A stretch of 64,000 bases of DNA from Erwinia_E haradaeae_G (GTDB taxonomy: Bacteria > Pseudomonadota > Gammaproteobacteria > Enterobacterales > Enterobacteriaceae): assembly GCF_900698955.1 (NCBI RefSeq), contig NZ_LR217720.1:558001-622000 (forward strand), given 5' to 3'. Of the stretch, positions 1-11,086 are shown in pieces; position 1 is the stretch's first letter, and each line of letters opens with the position of its first letter. Both the position numbers and the translations under genes were made by a program. The notes beneath the pieces are model-generated. The model did no database searches and was not told the DNA's origin. It saw only the letters and a list, made by a program, of their open reading frames with translations.

Positions 1-976
1 TTATAAGATTACGCAACGACAGCTGACTCGCCAAAAAGATTTGGATCTGATCAAAAACAGGATGATACGGTGATTCTCCCTTAATGGTGTTATCTATTAA
101 TATATTCTGACTAAAACGTACAAGATCTTGAGCTATCACGTAATCTACTGTTTCAGAAAGCGCCCATTTTGTAATACGATCTAACCAAGTAGGTAGATTC
201 TTACTGTTATAAATACGGCGATTAACCCCAGATTTCGCAATTAATTCTTGTAAATTTTTTATTTGAAGCCATGCTGTTTTTAACATATTAATACGTGCGA
301 TAATCCTCCCATGTCGCTGCTCAATAGTATCATTACTATGTATATCTTCCTTTATCGTGAGCTCCTCTCTGTGTAACCATGGCGATAATGTTTGTAATAA
401 TTGATCTGGTCCAGACCATATTTTATTAATGATACGGACAATAGGTAGGGGTAATGAGTAAAAATCTCGTCTCCAAAAATCAATGGTACCCCGGCGCTGT
501 AAACTTGTTTCATCTTCTAGAAAGTCATGCGTAAATAACATACCGGCTTCAAAAGCCTTCATATGCAATATGCGCTGACAAAAACCGTGTATAGTGCAAA
601 TGACTGCATGATGCATATTACGTTCGGCGATTAATAAATGTGAGATAGCCTGCTGTATATTACTAATTTCAGACATTAATGTTGCAAGAGCCGGATTCAA
701 CGTTTCACCGCGAATACAGGCAATGCGTAATTCGTGGATATTAGAACCAATACGTGCACGCAATTCTGCTGTAGAAGATTCAGTAAAGGTTACTACTAAA
801 ATTTCTTTAACTGATAATCGTCGTATAAAATCTGCATGACCCCCTAACCCAAGTAAAAGACGTAGGTAGAGTAATCCAATAGTAAAAGTTTTTCCGGTGC
901 CTGCAGATGCTTCAATTAATACCTCTCCCCGCAGTGGTAATGTCAAAGGTGTAAATCTAGAAAAAACATGTTTCAT
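1..976 (-). CDS. recB: Exodeoxyribonuclease V subunit beta (RecB), 5' part; gene runs off the window
   Basis: RecB is the helicase-nuclease subunit of RecBCD, which processes double-strand DNA ends for recombination. Reading the minus strand from an ATG at 976 gives 325 codons, open to the window edge with no internal stop. The Walker A motif EASAGTGKTFT is near residues 23-33. Further on are the typical RecB stretches VVTFTESSTAELRARI, NIHELRIACIR and TIHGFCQRIL. The N-terminus is slightly shorter than in E. coli, where a few extra residues precede the matching RLPLQGE segment. The C-terminal helicase and nuclease domains lie outside the window, so overall integrity and the presence of recC and recD cannot be judged. 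Identification is firm; whether the complete gene is functional is unknown. Confidence 0.93.
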   Translation of the reverse strand, partial: MKHVFSRFTPLTLPLRGEVLIEASAGTGKTFTIGLLYLRLLLGLGGHADFIRRLSVKEILVVTFTESSTAELRARIGSNIHELRIACIRGETLNPALATLMSEISNIQQAISHLLIAERNMHHAVICTIHGFCQRILHMKAFEAGMLFTHDFLEDETSLQRRGTIDFWRRDFYSLPLPIVRIINKIWSGPDQLLQTLSPWLHREELTIKEDIHSNDTIEQRHGRIIARINMLKTAWLQIKNLQELIAKSGVNRRIYNSKNLPTWLDRITKWALSETVDYVIAQDLVRFSQNILIDNTIKGESPYHPVFDQIQIFLASQLSLRNLI

Positions 977-2535
977 CAATACTCACCATACTGGCATGAT
1001 ACAAGTCATTGAATCTAAACCCTCCCCTTCGTATCAATAAAACAAATCATAAATTTATTATAATCACGTTATTCTATACTTCGCTAGAAGCCTCTATCAG
1101 AAATCATGATATATTTTTATAAAAAATAGAATTATTTTCTTTTCTATGCGTCCATCTATCACAACACTGTTGAGAGAATATACATGAAGTACGTTAAAGT
1201 TTAACTACATCATTGTCAGCTTCGAATAAAGGTATATTTGAAGGGATATCATGGTTAGGTTCATTTTGTAAATTTACATAAAATATACTGTGACCGTAGA
1301 ATGATTATTCTCTTTCAATTGTATGATAAACATAAAATAATAAGAGATGATTGCATATATTAGTGATAATCATTTTAATATTGTAATATAAATATTTAAA
1401 CCTCCATGTTTATTACTTTAGGATCTTGCATCCTATCTTTAATATTATAATTTATCATCAATAGACTATATCCATTATCTCATTGATATGAATTAAAGAA
1501 AGATAAAATATAGAAAGAAAAGACTTACTACAAAGAACATGTCGATATCCAGCTATTATAACCTATATGCATATCTCGTATAAATAATACATATCATACA
1601 TCTTCTTAAAATCTACAAATCTTCTCATAGTCACTCAATCATAATTTATTGATATTTGTAAATAATTATATTTACTAAATAATAATATATTTACATAAAG
1701 TCAAGTAATACATTTACATAAAACAAAAATAATTATACATTCATAATAAAATTATCCATACTGATATTATATCATCCATCATGACTATAGATAGTAGCAA
1801 ATACATTAAAGAAAACTTTAAAACTCAATATCCTCTTAATGACTATTAACTAATTTATAAAATAGTAAGTACTTGTAAATTTAGCGGCTTATTTTATATT
1901 AAAATATAAAATACAATAATACATGAATTAGAGTATTATACTCTATACAGAGATTGATAAATAAAAAGAAAAACATAAAGCTTTTAGTATTTTTAAAACT
2001 ATTTTTATGTTTTACATATACTCTTGAGCATAATAAATATGCACACATTCTTTTGTAGACGCTCCATAAGAGAGACATACCTCAAGTACACTATTTTTTA
2101 GAAAAATAACTCTTATTTTTTATCAATCATCACTACATACATCATACTTATTATCCACACAGAAGTCATCTAGTGAGATTGATATATGCATACTACATAC
2201 ATATTATTCAGTTATTATTGCAGAATAAAAACATCAAATAACCACAAAATTAAATATCATAATGTGGAAAGCCTTGTGTAATATGAAAAATATGTGTAGA
2301 AAGTGCTATAGTCTACAAGAATTTGGAAGAGCAGTGCGCAAAGCGGGATTTCAAGGTGAACATAATAAGATAAATATAGTTATGCTACTTATCAATGGCA
2401 GTTTTTAATCTACCACGTACCATCCTATCCACTCTCTAAAATATCTCAGATACAGAAATTTCTGTGGTATGGTCTATCTCACAATGACATGTTATATAAT
2501 ATATTCATATATTTTTCTCTACATGGGAGAGCGAA
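977..2535. other. Gene-poor AT-rich spacer, recB-bolA
   Basis: About 1.5 kb with no recognisable gene between the divergently oriented recB and bolA. The only distinctive segment is a short, less AT-rich stretch around 2283-2408 (listed separately). A perfect DnaA-box-like 9-mer TTATCCACA occurs at 2151-2159 but stands alone. Confidence 0.7.
2283..2408 (+). CDS. Possible small ORF, 41 codons, unknown
   Basis: An ATG-initiated reading frame of 41 residues upstream of bolA. It begins MKNMCRKCYSLQEFG and continues RAVRKAGFQGEH. The middle of the stretch is visibly richer in G and C than the flanking spacer, and that is the only reason to note it. There is a CxxC pair near the N-terminus, but no clear ribosome-binding site. 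I do not recognise the product. It could be a chance ORF, the remnant of a decayed gene, or part of a non-coding RNA or the bolA leader. Confidence 0.2.
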   Translation: MKNMCRKCYSLQEFGRAVRKAGFQGEHNKINIVMLLINGSF

Positions 2536-2874
2536 ATGAACATGGTCCATAAAAAGATAGAAGAAAAATTACGTATGGCTTTTTCTCCAACGTATATCGA
2601 TATACGGAATGACAGTACTCTTCATCATCGTGCATCGATAGATATCGCAAGTCACTTTAAAGTGTTCATTGTTAGTGAGCAGTTTAATAATCAGAATTTG
2701 CTCACAAGGCACCGTCAGATATATAGTGTGTTAAAACAAGAACTATCTAATGGTATACATGCATTATCCATTACCAGCTATACACAAAAAGAATGGGTCG
2801 CACAAAAATATAGTACTGGTTTGAAACATATATCACAAAATATATGCTGCGTAAGCGCTCAACTGAAGGATTAA
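2536..2874 (+). CDS. bolA: BolA family protein
   Basis: BolA is a small class II KH-like protein linked to stress morphology; it partners monothiol glutaredoxins in iron-sulfur cluster handling. The 112-residue product carries the family core: KIEEKLRMAFSPTYI at the N-terminus, SHFKVFIVSEQF in the middle, then LLTRHRQIYSVLKQEL and HALSITSYTQKEW. E. coli BolA is 105 residues. The start at 2536 is preceded by GGAGAG in a suitable place; an in-frame ATG two codons later (2542) is possible. The E. coli neighbours (tig, clpPX, ampG, yajG) are absent, so this is an isolated survivor. The C-terminal 20 residues do not match E. coli, which is usual for this family. Confidence 0.9.
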   Translation: MNMVHKKIEEKLRMAFSPTYIDIRNDSTLHHRASIDIASHFKVFIVSEQFNNQNLLTRHRQIYSVLKQELSNGIHALSITSYTQKEWVAQKYSTGLKHISQNICCVSAQLKD

Positions 2875-3512
2875 AAAATGGTTGTATGTTCTCACAGAAC
2901 ATCACCTATAAAAAGTAAAACTGATTCTCTGAAAAACATATTTCCCGCTGCTCTTTGTATATTTAAAAAAAGAAAGCGCAAAGAAATACATGTTAGGAAA
3001 CATCCTATATAAGGTAGAATACCTTGAGTTAAGAAAGTGGCTAGATTTATTGCACAATAGAGCATAGTGATATCTGATATCTTAGCAAAGCATCAGAATA
3101 TATAAGAACTATTGAAGTATACAGCATGCTCATATTATTTTTAAAATGCACTGCACTCTATGTAGATTGCTCATCATACTCAACGTATATTTATTTTCAG
3201 GATAAAACATATCCAGAGATACTCTTGTTTTTATTTCCTAGTATAGTCCTATCTCATGATAGGACGGAAGTTGGCTCAAAATAAATAAATATACTAAGAT
3301 AGTAGATATTATTACAGATATAATTCTAGTTAATTTGTAGAACCAATATAGATGAGAATAAAAATAAACAATCTAGATATAATTAATAAACATTAGAGAA
3401 ATTTATTTATATATCTACGAGATATTATACAGAAATTGTTAGTAATATCTCACACGACAATGATTAATCTACTTAGTTGAATATTCTTTCATTTTTCTTT
3501 TAAAATAATTAG
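2875..3512. other. Spacer without recognisable gene, bolA-lonH
   Basis: About 640 bases of AT-rich sequence. I see no ORF of substance, tRNA or clear terminator. The promoter for lonH must lie here, but no convincing -35/-10 pair stands out against the AT background. Confidence 0.6.
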
Positions 3513-5276
3513 ATGCGATTGAAAAACTATAAATTAGAATGGCATGCCTTACAGCCCGCAATAGCACGATTTCAGCATGTCTCACTAGATAATCTAGTAA
3601 CATATTTAGATTCTTTTTCTGCCGTACAAACACGTCTCTATTATGGACTAGATTTGTTGTTAAAAACACGTGCGCAAGTACCAATAATGATAATTAAAAG
3701 CCCTGCGACAGCTTTATATTTTACCCTTCTTCAACGCATCTTATCTTCTCTTACGGAGCATACGAAAGATAAGAGCCCTATACTTTACGGCGGACGTTAT
3801 GAAATCAATGAAGAAATAGTCCACTGGTATCCTGTAAAAACTATACAGGATAATTTTTCTAGTTCTGGTGGCGTATATCAGGCAGCATGGATTGAGCATA
3901 ATCATCTTTTTGGTAGTGTTCGTTTTCATCAGTCTAAAATATCCTTATCTCCCGGTTTAGTGCATCGTGCTAACGGTGGAGTATTAATACTTTCGATACG
4001 AACTCTTCTCGAACAACCACTAATATGGTTTCGGTTAAAAAAAATGCTTATTCACAAAAAATATGAATGGTATTCACATGATGAGCATGCACCACTACCA
4101 CTAGATATTCCTTCTATGCCGATGCAATTACGTTTACTTCTATTAGGTGAGCGCGATATGATAGAAGCACTTCAGAATTTAGATTCTGAAGTATCTTCTA
4201 TCTCTTTGTATAGTGAATTTGAGGATAAGATTGAAATATTCAACGACATGAGCTTGATCAATTGGAGAAGATGGGTGCAAAACGTTGTAGAGGGTTTACC
4301 GTGCCCTATGTTAGATCATACCTTCTGGCCAGTGTTAATTCATGAAGGTACGCGTTGGACTGGTGATCAAAGATCACTCCCATTAGATCTAGACTGGATT
4401 AGTACACAAGTTCAAGAGGCGATACTATATTCTGATGGACAGATCATCAGCGGAGAAAATCTACAACAAGCTATGAATGCTCGCATATGGCGGGAAGGGT
4501 GTCTCGCTGAGAATATACTTAATGATATCATAAAAGAACAAGTTCACATTGACACAAAAGGTGCAGTTATCGGGCAAATTAATGCACTATCTATTATAGA
4601 ATACCCTGGACACCCCCGTGCTTTTGGAGAGCCTTTACGTATTAGCTGTGTGGTACATTCTGGTGATGGTGAGTTGAATGATGTTGAGCGTAAAGTAGCT
4701 CTAGGTGGAAATATTCACTCTAAAGGCCTTATGATCATACAATCGTGGTTAATGTCGGTGTTACAACTAGATCAACCAATGCCATTTTCTGCATCACTGG
4801 TCTTTGAACAATCATATACGGAAGTAGATGGCGACAGCGCGTCACTAGCTGCGCTTTGCGCACTAATTAGCGCACTATCATTACAACCCATTAATCAGAA
4901 AATAGCAGTCACAGGTTCGCTTGACCAATTTGGTCATGTACAATCCGTAGGTGGCATTAATGAGAAAATTGAAGGATTTTTCCATATCTGTAACAAACGT
5001 ACTCTCACTGGAAATCAAGGCGTTATTATACCATCTACAAATATTCGCCATCTAGCATTGCATAAAGATGTGATTCATGCCGTACGCAATGAAAAATTTT
5101 ACATATGGGCGGTATCTAGTGTGGATGAAGCTATTTTTCTATTGACTGGGGTAGCATGGAAAGACGCAGAAAGCCATTCTCTTCTGCGTTTAATACAAAC
5201 TCGTATTGCAAAATTTACTATGCAAGATACTCGGCATCGAGTAGGGCCCATGCGTTGGCTCAGTTGTCTGAAATAA
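3513..5276 (+). CDS. lonH: Lon-like (LonH/YcbZ) protease
   Basis: A 587-residue protein of the YcbZ/LonH family (E. coli 586), a Lon-type Ser/Lys protease relative of poorly defined cellular role. The C-terminal third is the peptidase domain. The catalytic Ser is S442 in DGDSAS, and the catalytic Lys is K485 in GGINEKIEGFF. The 43-residue spacing equals that of Lon S679 and K722. Family landmarks such as LVHRANGGVLILSIRTLL, INALSIIEYPGHPRAFGEP and PFSASLVFEQSYTEVDGD are intact. It is followed, after 1.1 kb of spacer, by fabA on the same strand, the same order as E. coli ycbZ-fabA. The start is the first ATG of the frame; no strong Shine-Dalgarno sequence is visible. Full length argues that it is still under selection. 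Confidence 0.93.
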   Translation: MRLKNYKLEWHALQPAIARFQHVSLDNLVTYLDSFSAVQTRLYYGLDLLLKTRAQVPIMIIKSPATALYFTLLQRILSSLTEHTKDKSPILYGGRYEINEEIVHWYPVKTIQDNFSSSGGVYQAAWIEHNHLFGSVRFHQSKISLSPGLVHRANGGVLILSIRTLLEQPLIWFRLKKMLIHKKYEWYSHDEHAPLPLDIPSMPMQLRLLLLGERDMIEALQNLDSEVSSISLYSEFEDKIEIFNDMSLINWRRWVQNVVEGLPCPMLDHTFWPVLIHEGTRWTGDQRSLPLDLDWISTQVQEAILYSDGQIISGENLQQAMNARIWREGCLAENILNDIIKEQVHIDTKGAVIGQINALSIIEYPGHPRAFGEPLRISCVVHSGDGELNDVERKVALGGNIHSKGLMIIQSWLMSVLQLDQPMPFSASLVFEQSYTEVDGDSASLAALCALISALSLQPINQKIAVTGSLDQFGHVQSVGGINEKIEGFFHICNKRTLTGNQGVIIPSTNIRHLALHKDVIHAVRNEKFYIWAVSSVDEAIFLLTGVAWKDAESHSLLRLIQTRIAKFTMQDTRHRVGPMRWLSCLK

Positions 5277-6381
5277 ATATCATTATCTTCCGTGCGAAAT
5301 CACACATACAATACAGTTCTTTCTGCTATGAAGTTCACCATCTTCTTCTATAATGATGGATAATTGCATCCATAATTAAGAGTATACCCTATGAAAATGA
5401 ACTAACAATTCAATTATAGCAATTATATCAATCAAAAAATATATTGATAAAATCTCTATGTGGCATAGAGAGATACTACTACATGACTATATGAGTTAGC
5501 TAGCGATTCAGCTCGTATTATTTTTTATAACATATACACTACTATATCACTAGTATACTATTGCATATTCTACAAACATTTATGACTACTTGTATGACCA
5601 TCATAATGAATATCAATAATATAATTTATGCAAATACGCAGTCCAAAAAAAATGGATATTTCAGCTTACCATTGACATATAAGTAATAATGTTTCACAAA
5701 ACGTACAGAGATAGAACAATATCTATGTGATAAAATGTGCATATCAAAGATATAATATTGTACTGGTAATGCCATTAGCATAGTATATAACAGATATTAT
5801 ACCTAATATCATGTAAATTTAATAATTTAGCGCATGTAGTTTTCTAAATCAGCAATGACCATGGCATCAACTATATCTAATAATACCATTGTATATCAGA
5901 CTAGTTAAATACAAAATAGTGTCAAGAGGTAATATAGAGTATACACTCTACCAATAAAGATATAAGACTCAATACTCTGTATGATTAACAATATAATAGC
6001 GATGCTTTTATCTAAAAACTTATATGATTGATAATCATGTTCTCCGCACCCTCTCACTACACCATTAATCTGAATATATTTCAGAAACTAAAGATATTAA
6101 TGATATCTCATACGATATTATAATCATATATGATGATATTTTTACCGAGATGGTATGTTATATACAATACGCTGATAAAATGTCTTGTATATGGTTTACC
6201 TCGTACAGAACCCAGATATACCATGTGAAAAAATGCCTGCAGCCTACGCTAGAATATCTATGATGATAGATTCTTGATCTTTACCTAAACCATATATCTA
6301 GGGGATCTGCTTAATGTCATTAAATCTGTATGCTTATACGTGCTGCTCCAAACTTCATACATATACGAGGTTCATGTAAAT
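5277..6381. other. Spacer, lonH-fabA
   Basis: About 1.1 kb of AT-rich sequence in a position that is short in E. coli (ycbZ and fabA are close neighbours). Nothing recognisable was found. The expansion therefore looks like accumulated non-coding sequence rather than a lost gene, though a decayed gene cannot be excluded. Confidence 0.6.
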
Positions 6382-6900
6382 ATGTTGGATAAATATAGAT
6401 TTTATACAAAAGAAGATCTGATCGCCTCAAGTCGTGGCGAACTTTTTGGTTCAGAAGGTCCTCCTTTACCATCTGGAAATATGTTAATGTTAGATCGTGT
6501 AACACAGATAAACGAGGTTGATGGAAAATATCACAAAGGGTTTGTGTCTGCGGAATTAGATATACATCCCAATCTGTGGTTTTTTTCTTGCCATTTTATC
6601 GGTGATCCAGTGATGCCTGGTTGTTTAGGACTAGATGCCATGTGGCAATTAGTGGGTTTTTACCTTGGTTGGTTAGGAGGCGCAGGGAAGGGCCGAGCAT
6701 TAGGTGTTGGTGAGGTAAAATTTACCGGGCAAGTTTTACCTACCTCTAAGAGAATCTCTTATCTTATTCATATTAAACGTATTATAAAACGTAGGTTAAC
6801 TATGGGTGTAGCAGATGGTGAAGTTTTAGTGGATGGTAAAATCATTTATACTGCTAATGATTTAAAAGTAGGACTGTTTAAATCAGTTTCCCCTTTCTAA
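6382..6900 (+). CDS. fabA: 3-hydroxydecanoyl-ACP dehydratase/isomerase
   Basis: FabA dehydrates beta-hydroxyacyl-ACP and isomerises trans-2- to cis-3-decenoyl-ACP, starting unsaturated fatty acid synthesis in the cytoplasm. The product is 172 residues, the same length as E. coli, when started at the ATG at 6382. An upstream in-frame ATG at 6340 would add 14 residues not found in the family, so 6382 is preferred. The hot-dog fold helix with the catalytic His is in FFSCHFIGDPVMPG, and the catalytic Asp is in CLGLDAMWQLVGFY. The end DLKVGLFKSVSPF matches the family C-terminus. Retention together with accD suggests that membrane lipid synthesis is still carried out by the symbiont. Confidence 0.97.
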   Translation: MLDKYRFYTKEDLIASSRGELFGSEGPPLPSGNMLMLDRVTQINEVDGKYHKGFVSAELDIHPNLWFFSCHFIGDPVMPGCLGLDAMWQLVGFYLGWLGGAGKGRALGVGEVKFTGQVLPTSKRISYLIHIKRIIKRRLTMGVADGEVLVDGKIIYTANDLKVGLFKSVSPF

Positions 6901-9690
6901 TCTAAGAATGGATATAAGAATGGATACTGGATGTATCTTCAATGTTATTATATAAAATACTCTGTATGTAAATAATCCACCTAAATATGCATTTATATTG
7001 ATTTTAATTACATAAAGAGCGTCATCTATTAAATAATATTGAGATAATTATGTAATAGCCTCCTGCTCCAGTCATGCACAGTAATTACTGTAGCATACAG
7101 TTATACATACTCTGGTAGAAAAAATAATAAGAGCAGTGAGTTGTATGTCAATGTTCGATCCTTACAAGGAGGTCATATATCCTGTTTATAATATTCAAAC
7201 ATTTTCTTAATATAACTATCATCGAGGTATGTACCAAACTGCCGCAAAATATCACTATTACTTGACATAATCAATAGTCTTACTACCCTACTTGTTTTAG
7301 CTCAATATATATACTTTTTTATTTTGTAGCTTATGTTAGAGAGCAAAAGAGGTAAATCGTAGGATAACTATTGATATACAGTCATATTTTGAGTTGTTTC
7401 CATAACTCTTCCCGGTTATACGTATGATGTACACTGCGTCACTCTAACTCCCATACATACGCATCGCATATGCATGCTAGCGTAAAGAATGTATGAGTGC
7501 ATTGAAATATCACGGCATTGTATTATTTTTGCCTGCTTCATAGAATTGTTTTAGTAATGAAGTAAAACAGGCTAGATCATATATCTTATACAGAACGCTC
7601 TTATCCATATTCTACTGATATTAGAATAAAAATATGATGGTAGTGTGTTCATAAAATATTTATACAACGCTGTTGCGTGTCACAAACAATACTTTATTCA
7701 GGCATATATAGAAAATCAATGCACTGTTCTAAAAATAGCATCACTAGAAAAATAAATTATTTTCAGTATGAATTGTAGAGAGCGTAAAATACTATTATCA
7801 GTATAATATGTATTACTGTTATATCTTTCTGAGGAATAAGGTATATATAACCATACTTTTTCACAATGTATTTATAATACAGCGCTGACTTTTCATACAA
7901 TCTATCCTTTTTATAAAAACACCGCATAAGCCAGTATAATTATGCTTATGATGGTTATATGCATTGATCATACAAGTGACTGTGTTCTGATACACTTATC
8001 CTGAGATGTTGATAATCATTTGTCCATGTCAACAGACAAGAATAGCACTGATGTTCACAATTAACATATGATTGATAATGTTGCCATATCTTTAATATAA
8101 TACTACTAAAAATATCGAGTACTATACTTTAATCACAGTCATTATTATTGTGTTCATTTCTGTTTATACATGCTGTTTCTTATGTCCATCTTACGTTATT
8201 ACTATTCTATGAATGTCATGTATTGACATAGAGTAATTACATGTTATTTTTCGTTACTGCTTTCTCGCACTCTTATATTCCATACAATCTTATATATAGC
8301 ACATTCAATCAAGTAGTCAGTATAATTATTTCTTGAATGCCGCCATATATATGATACTGCAATAACAAGCTGAACTAATGAGATTGAAAACATTAATGGG
8401 TATTTAATGCGTAAAAACATTTAGTATGTAGGCTTGTGTTCTGCCGTACTTATGATGACAATAAAACATGACTTCTTCTCATTGCCGATTCACTGCATTC
8501 ATTTATTCAAAAATCTATCAGTATCATACCATTATATGACATTAATAAGAGTAAACCTGATTTTCTATGATGATTAGAGCATATAATGCAGTAGATAGAT
8601 ATCATGAAAATTTTATTAATAATAAAAACAAGTATTAGCAATCATCTTGTCTGACTATTAGTTTTTATTGATATAAAAGTCCTTTTACCACTTTATGCTA
8701 TAGTGTTTACTATTATAGATATCTAATAGTCTGTAGAGCTATTCAAACCTTTATATAATTTTCATGCTCTCGTAAAAAACACTATCTTCTCATATATTTA
8801 AAATGCTTGTATTATGTATAATCTGTAGTATTTTGATCATAGTTATCATGGAAACGTATCAGTACGTACAATAACACTAACATCCGATATAAAAGATATG
8901 TTTATTTATCCATTAGAAAGCATCTATATATTTTGTTAGGACAAACTACAATAAACTGCTTGATAATGAAATAGGTGTAACCATCAATATGAATAACATA
9001 GATGATCTGAGCGATAACATGTATGTATAATGTCTACTATGATGTATAATTATGATTAATCACCCTAATCATCATTATACATCCAGGCTACAATAGTAAC
9101 AAATTTATAATTACATATAATACGTATGCGTATATATGAAGTAGTGTGCTATAAAAATACAAGATACTATAGCAGATACCTACGTCACTTATATAAGTAA
9201 TGTGCATAATGTGGTGTGTATACAAAAATATTTCTTTCTGTTTAAGAACAGAAGCAATCACGATTCTGGCTGTTCACTAATTTGGAATTTTTCGATAATG
9301 AAATGATTTTAAAATTATGATCCTTAACATTTTCAAGCATGTGAACAATAATACTTTAAAAAATGTTATTTTTGTGTCATATCATTGACTGCCTTGGATT
9401 CACTCTTTAATTGTGATTAATTTTTATGAAAATATTACTTTAATACTCTAAATTCTTCCTATTCTCTATATAGCTATGAGATGACAGCCAACATTACAGA
9501 GCTCAAGAATACTGTCGGTATAAATATCATGTAATGTTACTATATTCAATGCTATATTTACCTATACATAGATTGTCTGAAAAGTCTTCTATTTATTGAG
9601 CTTGAGAACATCCATAGCAACGAAAATTTTTATTTTTTAATCTCTGCCTCTAACTAAGTAGAGATTAAAAACGAAAAAAAATTCAAGTCA
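6901..9690. other. Large gene desert, fabA-gltL
   Basis: About 2.8 kb, the longest gene-free stretch in the window. I found no ORF with recognisable protein similarity, no tRNA-like T-arm and no mobile element ends. It contains an inverted repeat near its right end (listed separately). It probably represents several erased genes. Confidence 0.6.
9634..9671. repeat. 12-bp perfect inverted repeat downstream of gltL remnant
   Basis: The left arm TTTTTAATCTCT (9634-9645) and right arm AGAGATTAAAAA (9660-9671) are exact reverse complements around a 14-base loop. It lies about 20 bases beyond the original gltL stop, where an operon terminator is expected. Neither strand has the canonical U-run after the stem: in the gltL direction the stem is followed by A-rich sequence. 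It is best described as a hairpin that may be a decayed or non-canonical terminator of the glt operon. Confidence 0.5.
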
Positions 9691-10412
9691 TTACTTTAAT
9701 ATCTTACCTAAGAAGGCTTGCGCACGCTGCGACTGAGGGTAATGAAAAAATATCTTTAGGTGAATATTCTATAATTTTTCCTTTGTCCATAAAAAATATT
9801 CTATTAGAAACTCTCCGGGCAAACCCCATTTCGTGAGTTACAACTATCATAGTCATACCTTCATTGGCTAGATTGACTATCACGTCTAACACTTCAGCAA
9901 TCATTTCTGGATCCAGAGCATAGGTGGGTTTGTCAAATAACATAGCTACAGGGTCCATGCACAGTGCTCGTGCAACAGCAACACGTTGCTGTTGACCTCC
10001 AGAAAGTTGATGGAGAAATTGATTGCAGTAGCCTTTCAGACCCATGTGATCTAAAAACATGAGTCCTTTAGTATATGCTTCATGCTGATTACGCTTCAAA
10101 ACTTTTACTTGAGCTAGAGTGAGATTCCTTATAATAGACAAATGTGGAAATAACTCAAAATGTTGAAATACCATACCAACTTTAGCACGTAGCTGTGATA
10201 AATTAGTTTTTTAGAATTTACTATGGTATTATTCACTGTAATAACTCCATTCTGAATCGGCTCTAAACCATTAATAGTTCTAATGAACGTAGATTTCCCA
10301 GAACCAGAAGGACCAAAAATAACAACCACCTCCCCTTGTGGACTATAGTTGTGCAATTTATAAGCACCTGGAAATGAGAATACCACTGAGCAACATTTTT
10401 TAAGATAATCAT
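9691..10412 (-). pseudogene. gltL: Glutamate/aspartate ABC transporter ATPase, frameshifted remnant
   Basis: Similarity to GltL runs from an ATG at 10412 (MIILKNVAQWYSHFQVL) to a TAA at 9691-9693, but three frame changes are needed. The first is near 10335, where one G seems missing in AAGGGGAGGTGG before EVVVIFGPSGSGKS. The second is near 10205, where one A is missing from an A-run before the R-x-x-VGMVFQHFELFPHLS region. The third is near 9725, before the family end RAQAFLGKIL. The signature LSGGQQQRVAVARAL survives. The Walker B catalytic Glu has become Lys (LFDKPT instead of LFDEPT, codon 9929-9931). The ATG overlaps the gltK stop as ATGA, so the ancestral operon junction is still visible. 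It cannot encode a functional ATPase. Confidence 0.93.
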
Positions 10413-11086
10413 CTTATAGTCCTGTTTTTTAAATAGCTAACCAGTAAGGTTACACTTAAGCTAATCATAAAATATACTATTCCAACAAATAATATCATTT
10501 CGATCTCTGTACCATTATTTATACCAATAATCTCAGCTGTACGGAAAAAATCAGCAAGATTCAACACATATACTAAGGAGATATCTTGAAACAATGCAAT
10601 ACCCTGTGTAAAAAGAAGAGGTATCATAGATCGGAATGCTTGCGGTAAAATCATTCACTTCATTGACTTACACGGAGTCATGCCTAACGCCAATGCTGCA
10701 TTTTTCTGACCTTGACGCACACTCAGAATACCAGCGCGAATTATTTCAGAATAATACGCTGCTTCAAAGAGCGAAAAAGCTATGATTGCTGAAACTAAAC
10801 GAATATCAATTTGCGGTGATATATCACATAGTTGACACAAAATATTCGGTATAATTATATAGAACCATAATAATATCATCACTAACGGCACTGAACGAAC
10901 AAAATTAATATAAAGTCTAGCCAAACCACATTTAATCTTAAAAGATTAAAAACACATTGCTGCAAGCATAATACCTAACATCAAACCACCAGCTATTGCT
11001 GCAAGAGTAATCGTTAAGGTTATAATACTGCCACTCCAAAGCAAGGACAGATAAGGAGTAATTGTACTCCAATCCAAAAGATGCAT
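10409..11086 (-). pseudogene. gltK: Glutamate/aspartate ABC transporter permease, two in-frame stops
   Basis: One continuous frame matches GltK (E. coli 224 residues) from an ATG at 11086 (MHLLDWSTITPYLSLLWSG) to a TGA at 10409-10411. It is interrupted by an in-frame TAA at 10946-10948 and an in-frame TGA at 10655-10657, with no frameshift. Inner-membrane permease landmarks are present: YINFVRSVPLVMILLWFY, FEAAYYSEIIRAGI, ALALGMTP and LPQAFRSMIPLLFTQGI. This is an earlier stage of decay than its neighbours: two nonsense changes in an otherwise well-kept sequence. It overlaps the gltJ stop (TAATG) and the gltL start (ATGA). Confidence 0.94.

Noticed and set aside
2151..2159. Perfect DnaA box TTATCCACA, with a second at 44685-44693, as possible origin signal
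   Set aside because: The two sites are 42 kb apart, each is solitary, and one or so is expected by chance in an AT-rich window of this size. No cluster, AT-rich unwinding repeats or dnaA/mnmG/dnaN genes accompany them.
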